Assembly: GCA_002746155.1 (NCBI GenBank)
Contig: NVWF01000002.1
Span: forward strand, 41,373-95,601
Origin: Gammaproteobacteria bacterium
Lineage (GTDB): Bacteria > Pseudomonadota > Gammaproteobacteria > Enterobacterales > GCA-2746155
Direction: 5' to 3'
Length of the DNA stretch: 54,229 bases
Below, in pieces: positions 8,707-18,171 of the stretch. The stretch's first letter is position 1. Each line of letters starts with the position of its first letter. The notes below the pieces were generated by a model. The model worked only from the letters and a program-made list of their open reading frames with translations, had not been told where the DNA came from and ran no database searches. The position numbers and the translations under genes were made by a program.

Positions 8707-9351
8707 GTGAAAAACAAAGCATTATTTATTTCTCTTGAAGGCTCTGAAGGGGCAGGCAAGTCAACAAGTCTTAAGTTTATCAAACAATGGTTTGAAGCTA
8801 AGGGCATTAAGTTGATCGCCACAAGAGAGCCTGGTGGAACGCCTATTGCTGAGGAAATAAGAGAACTATTATTAGCCAATAGAGAAGAAAAAGTAGCATC
8901 AGATACAGAGCTTCTATTAATGTATGCATCAAGAGTTCAACATTGTCAGCAATTTATAATACCCCATCTTGAAAAAGGTGACTGGGTCATTAGTGATCGA
9001 TTTAACGATGCAAGTTTTGCCTATCAAGGTTATGGACGAGGTTTAGATATACATCGAATTACAGAACTGGATCATTGGTGTTTGCAAGGTTTTAAGCCTG
9101 ATTTAACTTTATTTCTGGATATTTCTGTTGAACTTGGTTTAAAAAGAGCTAGTGAGAGAAGTACGCCAGACAGGTTTGAGGTAGAAGATATCAAGTTTTT
9201 TAATGCGGTACGACGGGGCTATCTAAAGCGAGCTGAACAGCATCCTGAACGCCTAAAGGTAATCGATGCCAGTGGTACTATCGGAGAAGTTCAATCAAGG
9301 ATCACCGCTGTATTAGAGACTGTACTTGAGAATAAAAGTAATGCAAACTGA
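8707..9351 (+). CDS. tmk: Thymidylate kinase
   Basis: Tmk (214 aa) phosphorylates dTMP to dTDP. The P-loop EGSEGAGKST is at residues 11-20, TREPGGTPIAEEIR contains the substrate-binding stretch, and DRFNDASFAYQGYGRG the DRY-like and lid-adjacent motif. The start is GTG at 8707, eight bases after the mltG stop. The 3' end overlaps holB by 11 bases. Soluble cytoplasmic enzyme; secure. Confidence 0.96.
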   Translation: MKNKALFISLEGSEGAGKSTSLKFIKQWFEAKGIKLIATREPGGTPIAEEIRELLLANREEKVASDTELLLMYASRVQHCQQFIIPHLEKGDWVISDRFNDASFAYQGYGRGLDIHRITELDHWCLQGFKPDLTLFLDISVELGLKRASERSTPDRFEVEDIKFFNAVRRGYLKRAEQHPERLKVIDASGTIGEVQSRITAVLETVLENKSNAN

Positions 9352-10333
9352 ACCGCTATATCCTTGGCTTAGAAGCTATTGGCAACGCATCCAATCTTTA
9401 AAAGAACAGTCGAGATTGCCCCATGCATTAATGCTTAGAGGTGATCAAGGCCTAGGCATTAATGATTTAGCCTTATCAATAGGCCATTCCATGCTTTGTA
9501 AAACACCTACTGAAGCAGGTTTTGCCTGTGGTAGCTGTTCAGATTGCCTACTAATAGCAGCTTCAACACATCCAGATTTACATAAAATTACAATTCCTGA
9601 AGATAAAAAGCTAATTGGCGTTGATCAAATACGGCAACTGGTTAAGGTTTGTATCGAACGCCCTCATCAAGGGGGGTATAGAGTGGCTGTGATAACTCCC
9701 TGTAATGCAATGAATATTGCGTCAGCTAATGCTCTTCTTAAAACCCTTGAAGAACCAGGTGATGATACCTTAATTATTTTAGTCGCCACTATTTCAAATA
9801 ACTTGCCAGCTACTGTTAGAAGTCGATGTCAGTTAATGCCTATACATGCCCCTGAAGAAGAACAAGCTATGACTTACTTGAGGCAGCATACTGAGGAAAG
9901 TGAAGACAGGGTCTTATTAGCCTTGAGGCTGTCAAATCACGCTCCCTTACAAGCACTAAAGTTAATGGCGAGTAAGCAATTAGAGATTAGGCGTAAGCTT
10001 TTAGCTGCCATGGAAAGTGCCGCCTTGGGCAACATGGATCCAACAAAGTTGGTTGCATCAATCAACAAATTAGATTTTGCGATATCGATTGATTGGATGT
10101 ATAGCTTAGCCTTAGATGCTCAGAAAGTAGCCCAAAATATCGCCTTGGAAAAATTAATTAATTGTGATCAGCAACATTTATTAAAATTTTTGGCGAGTTG
10201 CAATTCTCAAAAACTCAATAATTGGGTTGATAAAATAATAGAAGCAAGGCGATTGTTAGCAACCACAAGTAATATTAATCCCCAGCTAATACTTGAAGAT
10301 TTGATGTTTCGGTGGATTGCAATTTTTAAATGA
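9341..10333 (+). CDS. holB: DNA polymerase III delta' subunit HolB
   Basis: HolB is the delta' subunit of the clamp loader that places the beta clamp on DNA. The N-terminal AAA+ domain has the non-canonical P-loop RGDQGLGIND, and a zinc-binding group CGSCSDC follows near residues 60-66. ANALLKTLEEPGDDTLIIL and SRCQLMPI are the conserved ATPase blocks. I chose the ATG at 9341 (330 aa) because it gives the typical start TEPLYPWL; a TTG 15 bases upstream is possible but less likely. It overlaps the end of tmk. Confidence 0.93.
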   Translation: MQTEPLYPWLRSYWQRIQSLKEQSRLPHALMLRGDQGLGINDLALSIGHSMLCKTPTEAGFACGSCSDCLLIAASTHPDLHKITIPEDKKLIGVDQIRQLVKVCIERPHQGGYRVAVITPCNAMNIASANALLKTLEEPGDDTLIILVATISNNLPATVRSRCQLMPIHAPEEEQAMTYLRQHTEESEDRVLLALRLSNHAPLQALKLMASKQLEIRRKLLAAMESAALGNMDPTKLVASINKLDFAISIDWMYSLALDAQKVAQNIALEKLINCDQQHLLKFLASCNSQKLNNWVDKIIEARRLLATTSNINPQLILEDLMFRWIAIFK

Positions 10334-10433
10334 TCAGGTCATACTTGACCTTATTAGGCTATCTAATTGATCTATAGGTGATTTATTCTATGATTAATTG
10401 TATAAGTTTTAAAGTTATTAACGGAGTAAGTAA

Positions 10434-10793
10434 ATGGATCAGGAACCTAAAAAGGGACCAAAGCACGGGATATTATCTTTAAACATTAAAGATAAAGCTG
10501 TGCTATATGCCGCTTACATGCCTTTTATAAAGGAAGGTGGGTTATTTATTCCCACAGCAAAATCCTATGCATTAGGTGATGAAGTCTTTATGCTTTTATC
10601 CTTGATGGATGAGAAAGAAAAAATTCCTGTAGCGGGAAAAATCATTTGGATTACTCCAAAGGGTGCTCAAGGCAATAAAGCTGCTGGAGTAGGGGTACAA
10701 TTTAGCCCACAGGATCAAGGCCAAGCTCGAGGGAAAATAGAAACCCATCTTGCAGGTACTCTCGAATCTGAACGTCCAACCCATACCATGTAA
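10434..10793 (+). CDS. pilZ: PilZ domain protein (type IV pilus assembly)
   Basis: The protein has 119 residues and is almost entirely a PilZ domain. It matches the short stand-alone PilZ of Pseudomonas in length and in position between holB and tatD. The sequence ILSLNIKDKAVLYAAYMPFIKEGGLFIPT and the later GVGVQFSP are typical. This class lacks the RxxxR and DxSxxG residues needed for c-di-GMP, and they are not visible here either. It therefore probably acts in pilus assembly through protein contacts. The start ATG at 10434 has GGAG upstream. Confidence 0.88.
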   Translation: MDQEPKKGPKHGILSLNIKDKAVLYAAYMPFIKEGGLFIPTAKSYALGDEVFMLLSLMDEKEKIPVAGKIIWITPKGAQGNKAAGVGVQFSPQDQGQARGKIETHLAGTLESERPTHTM

Positions 10794-10801
10794 GCCCACC
10801 T

Positions 10802-11578
10802 GTGCTAATCGATTCCCACTGTCATCTCGATCGTCTGAATGAAGAAAGTTCGGGCGATACCAACACCATTCTCAACCGAGCAAGAGCTGCGGGTGTTGAG
10901 AAGTTCCTTTGTATAGCGACTAATCTGGACGGTTTTGATGCTGTCATCGATATCGCCTTAGAGCACAATGATGTGTTTTGTAGTGCCGGTGTACACCCTC
11001 TTCAAAAACATCAGGTGAAAGTTGACTATCAACGACTTATTCAACAAGCCAGACATGAAAAAGTTATAGCAGTAGGTGAAACTGGCCTAGATTATTATTA
11101 TTCGCCTGATAATGCGGAGCTACAGAGAGAATCATTAACAATACACATCCAAGCTGCAAGGGAAGTTAATAAACCTCTGATCATTCATACCCGTGATGCC
11201 CAGCAAGATACACTCTCGATTATTCGACAAGAAAAGGCGCAATCAGTGGGTGGCATATTACACTGCTTTACTGAATCCTTTGATATGGCTAAGGAGGCTG
11301 TTGAACTGGGCTTTTATATATCATTCTCAGGTATTCTCACCTTTAAAACAGCCCAGAAGTTACGAGAAGTTGCTAAGGCAATTCCATTAGACAGAATATT
11401 AGTCGAAACTGATTGTCCATGGCTTGCTCCAGTACCTTTTAGAGGAAAAGAAAATCAACCTGCCTATGTAGTAGAGGTTGCTAAACAATTAGCTGAGCTA
11501 CATAACCTTTCTTATGAAGACATTGCTCAACAGACAACATCAAACTTTTACCAACTTTTTCCTCAGTGTGCTAGCTAG
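10802..11578 (+). CDS. tatD: TatD family metal-dependent deoxyribonuclease
   Basis: This 258-aa protein is a TatD/YcfH family hydrolase with an amidohydrolase-like barrel. The metal ligands are visible: DSHCHLD at residues 4-10, GETGLDYYY near residue 92, HTRDA near residue 128, HCFTES near residue 154 and VETDCPWLAP near residue 203. The start is GTG at 10802, eight bases after the pilZ stop. The family repairs or degrades DNA; the exact substrate of this YcfH-type copy is uncertain. It closes the operon. Confidence 0.92.
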   Translation: MLIDSHCHLDRLNEESSGDTNTILNRARAAGVEKFLCIATNLDGFDAVIDIALEHNDVFCSAGVHPLQKHQVKVDYQRLIQQARHEKVIAVGETGLDYYYSPDNAELQRESLTIHIQAAREVNKPLIIHTRDAQQDTLSIIRQEKAQSVGGILHCFTESFDMAKEAVELGFYISFSGILTFKTAQKLREVAKAIPLDRILVETDCPWLAPVPFRGKENQPAYVVEVAKQLAELHNLSYEDIAQQTTSNFYQLFPQCAS

Positions 11579-11704
11579 TTATTATAATTATAAAAAATTA
11601 TTCTGTAAAATAAATTCATTGTTCAGTTTTCGGATGCAGCATCAATAGAAATTATTCATACTAGTTAACGGTTATAAACATTCTTGTACTCAGGATTGAA
11701 GTTA

Positions 11705-12775
11705 ATGAGCAAACAAATGAATAACGTTAAATTACCTAAGCCCTCGGTCATGTATCGAGCCTTGATTGAAAGAGATTCTTCCTTTGAGTGTGTATTTTTT
11801 GCTGCAATTAAAACCACAGGCATATTTTGCAGACCCACTTGTACGGCAAAAAAACCTAAGCTGGAAAATGTTAAATATTTTAGTGATACAAAAAGCGCTT
11901 TAGCTGAAGGGTATCGTGCATGTAAAGTTTGTTTTCCCATGCAGCCCTCTGGGACAAAGCCCGACTGGTTAAATAACTTGCTGGAACATGTTTCGTCAAA
12001 TCCAGACATTAAAATTAAAGATGCTGATTTAAAAAAAAGTGGAATCGATCCTGCCAAAGTGAGACGCTGGTTTAATAAAAACCATGGTATTACATTTCAG
12101 GCTTACATGAGAGCCATGAGAATAAACAGGGCCTTTGGGACAATCAAACAAGGTGCTATTATTGATAGCGCCTATGCAAGTGGCTTCGAATCTTTAAGTG
12201 GTTTTAATGATGCCTTTAAAATGATCACAGGTCATGCTCCAAGTAAGGCAAAATCAAATCAAGTTATAACAATTTCTCGAATATTAACTCCTCTGGGTCC
12301 AATGTTTGCTGGTACAACAACCCGTGGTATTTGTTTATTAGAGTTTACTGATCGGATTAAATTAGAGGTGCAAATAGACAGATTATGTAAATTATTTTCA
12401 GCTAAAATAGTCCCCGGAGAGCATCGATTTTTAAAATTATTAAACGAACAAATCAATGATTATTTTGATGGTAAATTAACTGAGTTTACAGTTCCTCTTG
12501 ATATTCCTGGCACCGATTTCCAAAAAAGGGTCTGGCAGAAACTAATAGCCATTCCCTACGGCGAAACACGCTCCTATCAACAACAGGCAGAGGCCATCAA
12601 TAATCCTAAGGCAGTAAGAGCCGTTGCTAAAACTAATGCTGATAATCGTATTGCTATTATTATTCCTTGCCATAGAGTAATTGGTAAAAATGGAAAACTC
12701 ACAGGCTATGCCGGTGGTTTATGGAGGAAACAGCGATTGCTTGAACTAGAAAAAGGTGTATTTGTATTAAAATAG
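11705..12775 (+). CDS. ada: Ada-type bifunctional methylated-DNA repair protein and regulator
   Basis: With the ATG at 11705 the protein has 356 residues. Domain one is the Ada zinc domain with cysteines 42, 46, 73 and 76, the same spacing as C38, C42, C69 and C72 of E. coli Ada; one of them accepts methyl from phosphotriesters. An AraC-like helix-turn-helix region follows at about residues 95-185. The C-terminal methyltransferase domain carries the active cysteine C322 in IIPCHRVIG. A TTG seven codons upstream is a poorer start. The protein should both repair methylated DNA and activate the adaptive response. Transcribed alone. Confidence 0.93.
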   Translation: MSKQMNNVKLPKPSVMYRALIERDSSFECVFFAAIKTTGIFCRPTCTAKKPKLENVKYFSDTKSALAEGYRACKVCFPMQPSGTKPDWLNNLLEHVSSNPDIKIKDADLKKSGIDPAKVRRWFNKNHGITFQAYMRAMRINRAFGTIKQGAIIDSAYASGFESLSGFNDAFKMITGHAPSKAKSNQVITISRILTPLGPMFAGTTTRGICLLEFTDRIKLEVQIDRLCKLFSAKIVPGEHRFLKLLNEQINDYFDGKLTEFTVPLDIPGTDFQKRVWQKLIAIPYGETRSYQQQAEAINNPKAVRAVAKTNADNRIAIIIPCHRVIGKNGKLTGYAGGLWRKQRLLELEKGVFVLK

Positions 12776-12843
12776 CTTGACAAGAATACCACTCCTAGAC
12801 AACACTTGAATTTGATTATTTAACTGGTGTATTCATAGCTAAA

Positions 12844-12909
12844 ATGTTTTTGTTAACTTTAAACCTATTCTCTCTCATTCTGCTTCTTTCGGGATCTGCG
12901 GGAAATTGA
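12844..12909 (+). CDS. leuL: leu operon leader peptide
   Basis: ATG at 12844 opens a 21-codon frame: MFLLTLNLFSLILLLSGSAGN, stop TGA at 12907. Eight of 21 residues are leucine, and all six leucine codons occur: TTG, TTA (twice), CTA, CTC, CTG and CTT (twice). It ends 40 bases before an intrinsic terminator that precedes leuA. This is the layout of a classical leucine attenuator, in which ribosome stalling at leucine codons prevents terminator formation. The ribosome binding site is weak. Confidence 0.85.
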   Translation: MFLLTLNLFSLILLLSGSAGN

Positions 12910-12948
12910 TGGTTAGGCGACAAAAATAGAAAAAGCTTAGAACATCAT

Positions 12949-12975
12949 AAACCCGCAAACAAGGCGGGTTTTTTT
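12949..12975 (+). terminator. leu attenuator terminator
   Basis: AAACCCGC (12949-12956) pairs with GCGGGTTT (12964-12971) around a 7-base loop, followed by a run of seven T (12969-12975). It lies between the leader peptide and leuA. The competing pairing is visible: TGCGGG at 12897-12902, at the end of the leader frame, can pair with CCCGCA at 12952-12957 and so open the terminator. A ribosome that reaches the leader stop codon would cover that segment and favour termination. Confidence 0.85.
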
Positions 12976-13013
12976 ATACCTGCTTAATAATAAAAGCATC
13001 GATAAGGTTAACC

Positions 13014-14618
13014 ATGAACTCCATTAGTAATTTAAAGAGCAACTCAAACAACAATTCTGAAAGCAAAGTTATTATCTTTGATACCACCTTAAGAGATGGC
13101 GAACAAGCTCTGGCAGCAAGTTTAACCTGTCGAGAGAAGTTACAAATAGCCTTTGCACTTGAACGTCTCGGAGTTGATATTATTGAAGCTGGTTTTCCTG
13201 TTTCCTCGCCCGGTGATTTTCAATCGGTACAAACTATTGCCCGTGAAATTAAAAATAGCCGAATAGCTGGGCTATCTCGAGCACTAGATAAGGATATAGA
13301 TGCAGCTGCCGAGGCCTTAAAAGTAGCGGAAGCTTTTAGAATCCATACCTTCATTGCTACCTCAACAATCCATGTTGAAAACAAACTAAGAAAAAACTTT
13401 GATGATGTGGTTGAAATGGCAGTCAGAGCTGTTAAAAGAGCACGCAATTATACTGATGACGTGGAGTTTTCCTGTGAAGATGCTGGAAGGACACCCATTG
13501 ATAATCTATGTCGTATGGTAGAGGAAACTATAAAGGCAGGGGCCACCACTATTAATATTCCTGATACGGTTGGTTATACACTTCCATCGGAATTTGGTGG
13601 CATTATTGAAACCTTGTTTAACCGTGTGCCAAATATTGATCAGGCTGTGATATCTGTCCACTGCCATGATGATTTAGGCCTGTCTGTGGCTAATTCTATT
13701 GCAGCAGTACAAGCAGGGGCTAGACAAATTGAATGTACAATTAATGGCATAGGAGAAAGGGCAGGAAATTGTTCTCTTGAAGAAATTGTCATGATTATGG
13801 AAACTCGAAAGGATCAACTTGCCACCTTTACTAACATTAATACCAGAGAGATACATCGAACTAGTCAATTAGTTTCAAACCTTTGCAACATGCCTATTCA
13901 AGCTAATAAGGCAATTGTAGGTACTAATGCTTTCAGCCATTCTTCAGGTATTCATCAAGATGGTGTACTTAAAAGCCAAAACACCTATGAAATAATGACT
14001 CCTGAAACCGTGGGACTTAATACTAATAAATTAAATCTTACCTCTCGATCAGGTCGTCATGTTATTAAACATCGTATGGAAGAGCTTGGTTACACCTCAA
14101 GTGATTATGATTTGGATGAACTGTATGAAAGCTTTCTCCGTCTTGCAGACAAAAAAGGCCAAATATTCGATTATGACCTTGAGGCTCTCGTTTTATTTAG
14201 CAACTTGTCTGAAGAAGATGACTTTTATAGTTTGCAGTCATTAAGCGTGCAATCAGGTTCTAATAACACCTCTACAGCTACCGTTTCTTTACAGTGTGGT
14301 GATGAAATTATTATTGAAGCTGCAATTGGTAATGGTCCCGTAAACTCTATTTGTAGTTGTATTAGTCGAATCACTGGTTATGCAATTGAAATAAAAGATT
14401 TTAAAGTCGCTTCTACCTCCACTGGAATGGACGCCTTAGGTCAGGTTAATATCATGGCAGCTTATAATTCTAGAAACTTTCATGGTATGGGTTTAGCGAC
14501 AGATATTATTCGCTCATCTGCCAAGGCATTAATACATGTTGTTAATGATATAAGACGTACGGAAAAAGTAGCTGTACTGCGGGACAGTAATCGAAAGCTG
14601 AATCAAGGCAATGTTTAA
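13014..14618 (+). CDS. leuA: 2-isopropylmalate synthase LeuA
   Basis: LeuA (534 aa) condenses acetyl-CoA with 2-oxoisovalerate in the first step of leucine synthesis. The DRE-TIM catalytic block [11 protein letters not shown] begins near residue 22, and metal ligands are in [14 protein letters not shown] and [13 protein letters not shown]. The C-terminal regulatory domain (about residues 405-520) should bind leucine for feedback inhibition. The length is close to the E. coli enzyme. The upstream attenuator confirms the assignment over homocitrate or citramalate synthase. No leuB, leuC or leuD follows. Confidence 0.95.
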   Translation: MNSISNLKSNSNNNSESKVIIFDTTLRDGEQALAASLTCREKLQIAFALERLGVDIIEAGFPVSSPGDFQSVQTIAREIKNSRIAGLSRALDKDIDAAAEALKVAEAFRIHTFIATSTIHVENKLRKNFDDVVEMAVRAVKRARNYTDDVEFSCEDAGRTPIDNLCRMVEETIKAGATTINIPDTVGYTLPSEFGGIIETLFNRVPNIDQAVISVHCHDDLGLSVANSIAAVQAGARQIECTINGIGERAGNCSLEEIVMIMETRKDQLATFTNINTREIHRTSQLVSNLCNMPIQANKAIVGTNAFSHSSGIHQDGVLKSQNTYEIMTPETVGLNTNKLNLTSRSGRHVIKHRMEELGYTSSDYDLDELYESFLRLADKKGQIFDYDLEALVLFSNLSEEDDFYSLQSLSVQSGSNNTSTATVSLQCGDEIIIEAAIGNGPVNSICSCISRITGYAIEIKDFKVASTSTGMDALGQVNIMAAYNSRNFHGMGLATDIIRSSAKALIHVVNDIRRTEKVAVLRDSNRKLNQGNV

Positions 14619-14709
14619 CTTTTTATGGCATCATTAAATTTTTTTAATATCCCTATTACTCCATGCTATGGTGAATTGAATTAATGCATAACAATAAATT
14701 GGACTACTA

Positions 14710-15135
14710 ATGAAAACATATAAACTTAACCAACTACCAAAACTTTTTTTAGTTGCTTTATGCAGCTTGGCAATAATCACTAATGCTTCAACAGATCAGA
14801 CTATTATCAACCATAAGCTTAATGTCAGCTATGAACCTGTTACGCATAAGGTGAAGGTAACAAACATTATAACGTTAGATAAAGAAGTTGAAGGTAATGA
14901 GATTGAGTTCAAGCTTCATAGTAATTTAAAAATCAGCACGCTAACGCCAGGCACTAGTATAAAAGCCATCGAAGCCGATGTAAGGGGAATTGATAAAGGC
15001 ATGGATCAGCAAAAATTTGATAATGCAGCACCCGTTCCACTTACTGCCTATATACTGACCTTTGGTAAGTCCTATAAGGGTAAAAGAGATCAGTTTAGCA
15101 TCAGCTATGAGGGCATAATTAATCATCAGCTATGA
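14710..15135 (+). pseudogene. N-terminal fragment of a frameshifted M1-M28-PDZ peptidase gene
   Basis: This 141-codon frame has a signal peptide (residues 1-27, ending TNAS) and the beginning of the N-terminal beta domain of an M1-type aminopeptidase. It stops at TGA 15133-15135, which lies inside the second copy of a 25-bp direct repeat. Removing one repeat copy joins this frame exactly to the frame of the next 977-codon segment (...SYEGIINHQIEQRGEEYS...). I therefore read both as one exported metallopeptidase gene of about 1,130 codons broken by a tandem duplication. The fragment alone has no catalytic residues. Confidence 0.8.
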
Positions 15136-15148
15136 GGGCATAATTAAT
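15099..15148 (+). repeat. Perfect 25-bp tandem duplication causing a frameshift
   Basis: Positions 15099-15123 and 15124-15148 are identical, and the first six bases are repeated once more at 15149-15154. Twenty-five is not a multiple of three, so the duplication shifts the frame by one and introduces the stop of the N-terminal fragment. The short extra CATCAG is the homology expected for replication slippage. Confidence 0.95.
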
Positions 15149-15205
15149 CATCAGATTGAACAAAGAGGCGAAGAATATTCTCGGGGATTCAGTCAGTCAC
15201 CAGGC

Positions 15206-18139
15206 TTGATTGAAGAGCGTGGTGCATACCTTGCAGGCTCAACCTACTGGATCCCTAGCTTCGGTGATGAGTATATTACCTATGACTTGACTAGCTCTTC
15301 TCCGAAAGGTTGGAGAGTAGTCAGTCAGGGTAAAAGGCTCGAATCTAAAGACGAAAATGGTCGTCATATTGATTCATGGAGCGTTACAACGCCAACTGAA
15401 GAAATCTATTTAATTGGCGCTAAATTTAGCGAATATTCACTTGATGTCGGAGCTGTCAAGGCGATGGCATTTTTGCGAAGCGATGATGAATCATTAGCGA
15501 ATAAATACCTAGAAACTACAGCTCAATATATGGAAATGTACCGTACTTTGTTAGGACCTTATCCTTATTCAAAGTTTGCCTTGGTTGAAAATTTTTGGGA
15601 AACCGGTTACGGCATGCCGTCATTTACCCTGTTAGGCGAACAAATTATTCGTTTCCCATTTATTCTACATTCCTCGTATCCTCATGAATTACTGCATAAT
15701 TGGTGGGGTAATAGTGTCTATATTGATTTTGAAAGTGGCAACTGGGCTGAAGGATTAACTGCCTATATGGCTGATCACCTGATTGCAGAACAAAGAGGAA
15801 TTGCCTCTGAGTATCGTCGCTCGACATTGCAAAATTATACCGATTATGTCGATGAAAAATCTGATTTCCCATTGAATGAATTTATTTCACGATTTAGTCC
15901 AGCGAGTTCAGCTGTAGGATATGGAAAATCAGCAATGATGTGGGATATGCTACGTGAGAAGGTTGGTGATGTTAATTTCACCAAGGCTTTCCAACGCTTT
16001 TACCGAAACAACAAATTTAAGCGTACCGGTTACTCTGATATCAAAGCTGCTTTCGAAGCAACCAGTGGTTTGGAACTTACGGCTTTTTTTGACCAATGGC
16101 TACAACGAACAGGTGCTCCTGAGTTACAACTTAACAGTGTAAAAGTAAGTGGAAAAAAAGGTGCATTCAAGCTTGATTTTATTCTCAATCAGTTACAAGA
16201 TTCTGAACCATTTACGCTTGCTATTCCGGTTGCTGTATACAGTGAAAATGCTGTAACAATACATAAGGTGGCAATGAATAACTTGCAACAAAGTTACTCA
16301 CTAGAGTTGAAAGATAAACCTACACAGATCAATGTTGACCCCCAGTTCAATTTGTTCAGGAAATTACACTTTTCAGAAATTCCTCCATCACTATCGAAAA
16401 TCTTTGGTGCAGAAAAAGTTATGATTATTTTGCCATCAAAAGCCACATCTGAAGAAGTTGCTCGTTATGAAACTTTGACTAATATCTGGGCAAAACAAAC
16501 AGAAAAGTTTTCAATAGTTAAAGATACTGACATCGATACATTACCCTCAGATCGTGCAGTCTGGATTTTTGGCTGGAATAATAAATTTCGGACTATTGTG
16601 GAAAACGGCCTTAAATCTTATGGTGGTGAAATTGCTACTAAGGATGTGACATTAGGTAAGACTAAGTTGTTGAAAGCCGATAATAGTTTTGTAGTCGGTG
16701 TTCGTCATCCTGATAATTCTAATCTAGTTGCCGTCTGGCTCACAGCCCATGCTGATGATGCTGTGGCCGGTCTGGCACGCAAGTTACCTCATTATGGTAA
16801 GTACAGCTATCTAGCATTTACTGGTACTGAACCATCTAACGTTGCTAAAGGACAATGGCCAACAGTAAATTCGCCATTGATAACAAAATTATCAGATGAT
16901 TTTGACAGTAGTAAGAATCCTTTGGTTAAGCGACCTGCATTAGCTAAATTGGCTCCTGTATTTTCAGCTGAGAGGATGCAACAAACCATCGAACATTTAG
17001 CCAGTGATGAAATGAAAGGTCGAGGTTTAGGTTCAACTGAGCTGGACGTTGCTGCTGATTATATTGCCGAACAATTTAAACAGGCAGGTTTATTGCCTGC
17101 TGGTGATAATGGTACTTATTTTCAGGATTTTGTGGTTAAAGCGGGAAAGAACAAGAAGAAGGTCATTACTCGAAATGTACTGGCTGTTATCCAAGGAAGT
17201 AATAAACAATGGACTGAAGAATCGGTGATCATCAGTGCACACTATGATCATCTTGGACTCGGCTGGCCTGATGTGACGAAAAAAAATGAAGGCAAGATCC
17301 ATAACGGTGCAGATGATAACGCAAGTGGTGTTGCTGTATTAATTGAGATGGCGCTTACACTGAAGAATATGAAGCCAAAGCGCAGTATAATCTTCGCTGC
17401 ATTCAGTGCTGAAGAGGCCGGTTTATTAGGCTCCAAATATTACGTCAATAATATGCAGAAATATCCAGCTAAAAAAGCCATTGGAATTATCAATATGGAT
17501 ACAGTTGGCGGTCTTGGAGAAAAGAAACTCCTAGTACTCAATGGGGACTCTGCCAGTGAATGGAAATTTATTTTTATGGGCACCAGTTTTGTAACCGGTA
17601 TAGAAACAGAAATGGTTACTCAGGAAATCAACTCCAGTGATCAGGTGCCATTTGTAGCCGCAGGAATTCCAGGCATTCAGTTATTTGCAGGTTCTTCAGT
17701 TAACTATCATAAGCCTGGTGATACAGCTGACAAAATTGATATTTCAGGTTTAGTTAAGGTGGCAACGGTTGCACGTGAAGTTGTTAGATATCTTGCTGAA
17801 CGACCTGAACCAATGACATTTAAAGGGGCTAAAGTCGATAAAAATGATGCTGTTGAAAAACCTACGAGAGTCGGGCGAAAAGTGACTACAGGTGTCATGC
17901 CTGATTTTGCTTTTAATGGCAAAGGAGTAAAGGTTGCTAGTGTCAGTGCTGGCTCTCCTGCAGCAAAGGCAGGAATCAACAAAGGTGATGTTATCATTCA
18001 GTTAGCTGGTGTTAAGGTTTCTGACTTACGAAGTTACTCCACCGAGTTGAAAAAGCATGGCATAGGTGACCGTATTGAAGTGATTTATATACGTAACGGT
18101 ACAAGTCACACAACCACACTGACATTAGCTGCCAGATGA
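15206..18139 (+). CDS. M1-like and M28 double metallopeptidase with C-terminal PDZ domain (main fragment)
   Basis: The segment has 977 codons from a TTG at 15206; the frame is open from about 15119 and belongs with 14710-15135. An M1 gluzincin domain carries HELLH at residues 160-164 and the third zinc ligand E182 in NWAEG. Around residues 600-850 lies an M28 domain with its zinc ligands: H679 in AHYDH, ADDNASG near 703, EE at 736-737, NMDTVGG and YHKPGD. A PDZ domain (VSAGSPAAKAGINKGDVI) covers about residues 895-975. The whole would be an exported exopeptidase that trims peptides. Without the upstream part this fragment lacks a signal peptide, so function is doubtful unless slippage restores the frame. 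Confidence 0.85.
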   Translation: MIEERGAYLAGSTYWIPSFGDEYITYDLTSSSPKGWRVVSQGKRLESKDENGRHIDSWSVTTPTEEIYLIGAKFSEYSLDVGAVKAMAFLRSDDESLANKYLETTAQYMEMYRTLLGPYPYSKFALVENFWETGYGMPSFTLLGEQIIRFPFILHSSYPHELLHNWWGNSVYIDFESGNWAEGLTAYMADHLIAEQRGIASEYRRSTLQNYTDYVDEKSDFPLNEFISRFSPASSAVGYGKSAMMWDMLREKVGDVNFTKAFQRFYRNNKFKRTGYSDIKAAFEATSGLELTAFFDQWLQRTGAPELQLNSVKVSGKKGAFKLDFILNQLQDSEPFTLAIPVAVYSENAVTIHKVAMNNLQQSYSLELKDKPTQINVDPQFNLFRKLHFSEIPPSLSKIFGAEKVMIILPSKATSEEVARYETLTNIWAKQTEKFSIVKDTDIDTLPSDRAVWIFGWNNKFRTIVENGLKSYGGEIATKDVTLGKTKLLKADNSFVVGVRHPDNSNLVAVWLTAHADDAVAGLARKLPHYGKYSYLAFTGTEPSNVAKGQWPTVNSPLITKLSDDFDSSKNPLVKRPALAKLAPVFSAERMQQTIEHLASDEMKGRGLGSTELDVAADYIAEQFKQAGLLPAGDNGTYFQDFVVKAGKNKKKVITRNVLAVIQGSNKQWTEESVIISAHYDHLGLGWPDVTKKNEGKIHNGADDNASGVAVLIEMALTLKNMKPKRSIIFAAFSAEEAGLLGSKYYVNNMQKYPAKKAIGIINMDTVGGLGEKKLLVLNGDSASEWKFIFMGTSFVTGIETEMVTQEINSSDQVPFVAAGIPGIQLFAGSSVNYHKPGDTADKIDISGLVKVATVAREVVRYLAERPEPMTFKGAKVDKNDAVEKPTRVGRKVTTGVMPDFAFNGKGVKVASVSAGSPAAKAGINKGDVIIQLAGVKVSDLRSYSTELKKHGIGDRIEVIYIRNGTSHTTTLTLAAR

Positions 18140-18171
18140 CCTGGTATTCGACACATTCAAAAGGAAGATTC

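Noticed and set aside
9326-9340. TTG at 9326 as start of holB
   Set aside because: The ATG at 9341 gives the conserved N-terminus and a normal overlap with tmk.
10336-10351. Hairpin AGGTCA/TGACCT between holB and pilZ as a terminator
   Set aside because: The stem is only 6 bp and no T run follows; it may be an operator, but nothing supports this.
12777-12805. TTGACA as the leuA promoter
   Set aside because: No acceptable -10 hexamer lies 16-18 bases downstream, so I could not place the leu promoter.
18136-18171. ATG at 18136 as start of the ChaN-like gene
   Set aside because: It would add residues before the lipoprotein signal; the ATG at 18172 has a good ribosome binding site and begins the signal directly.
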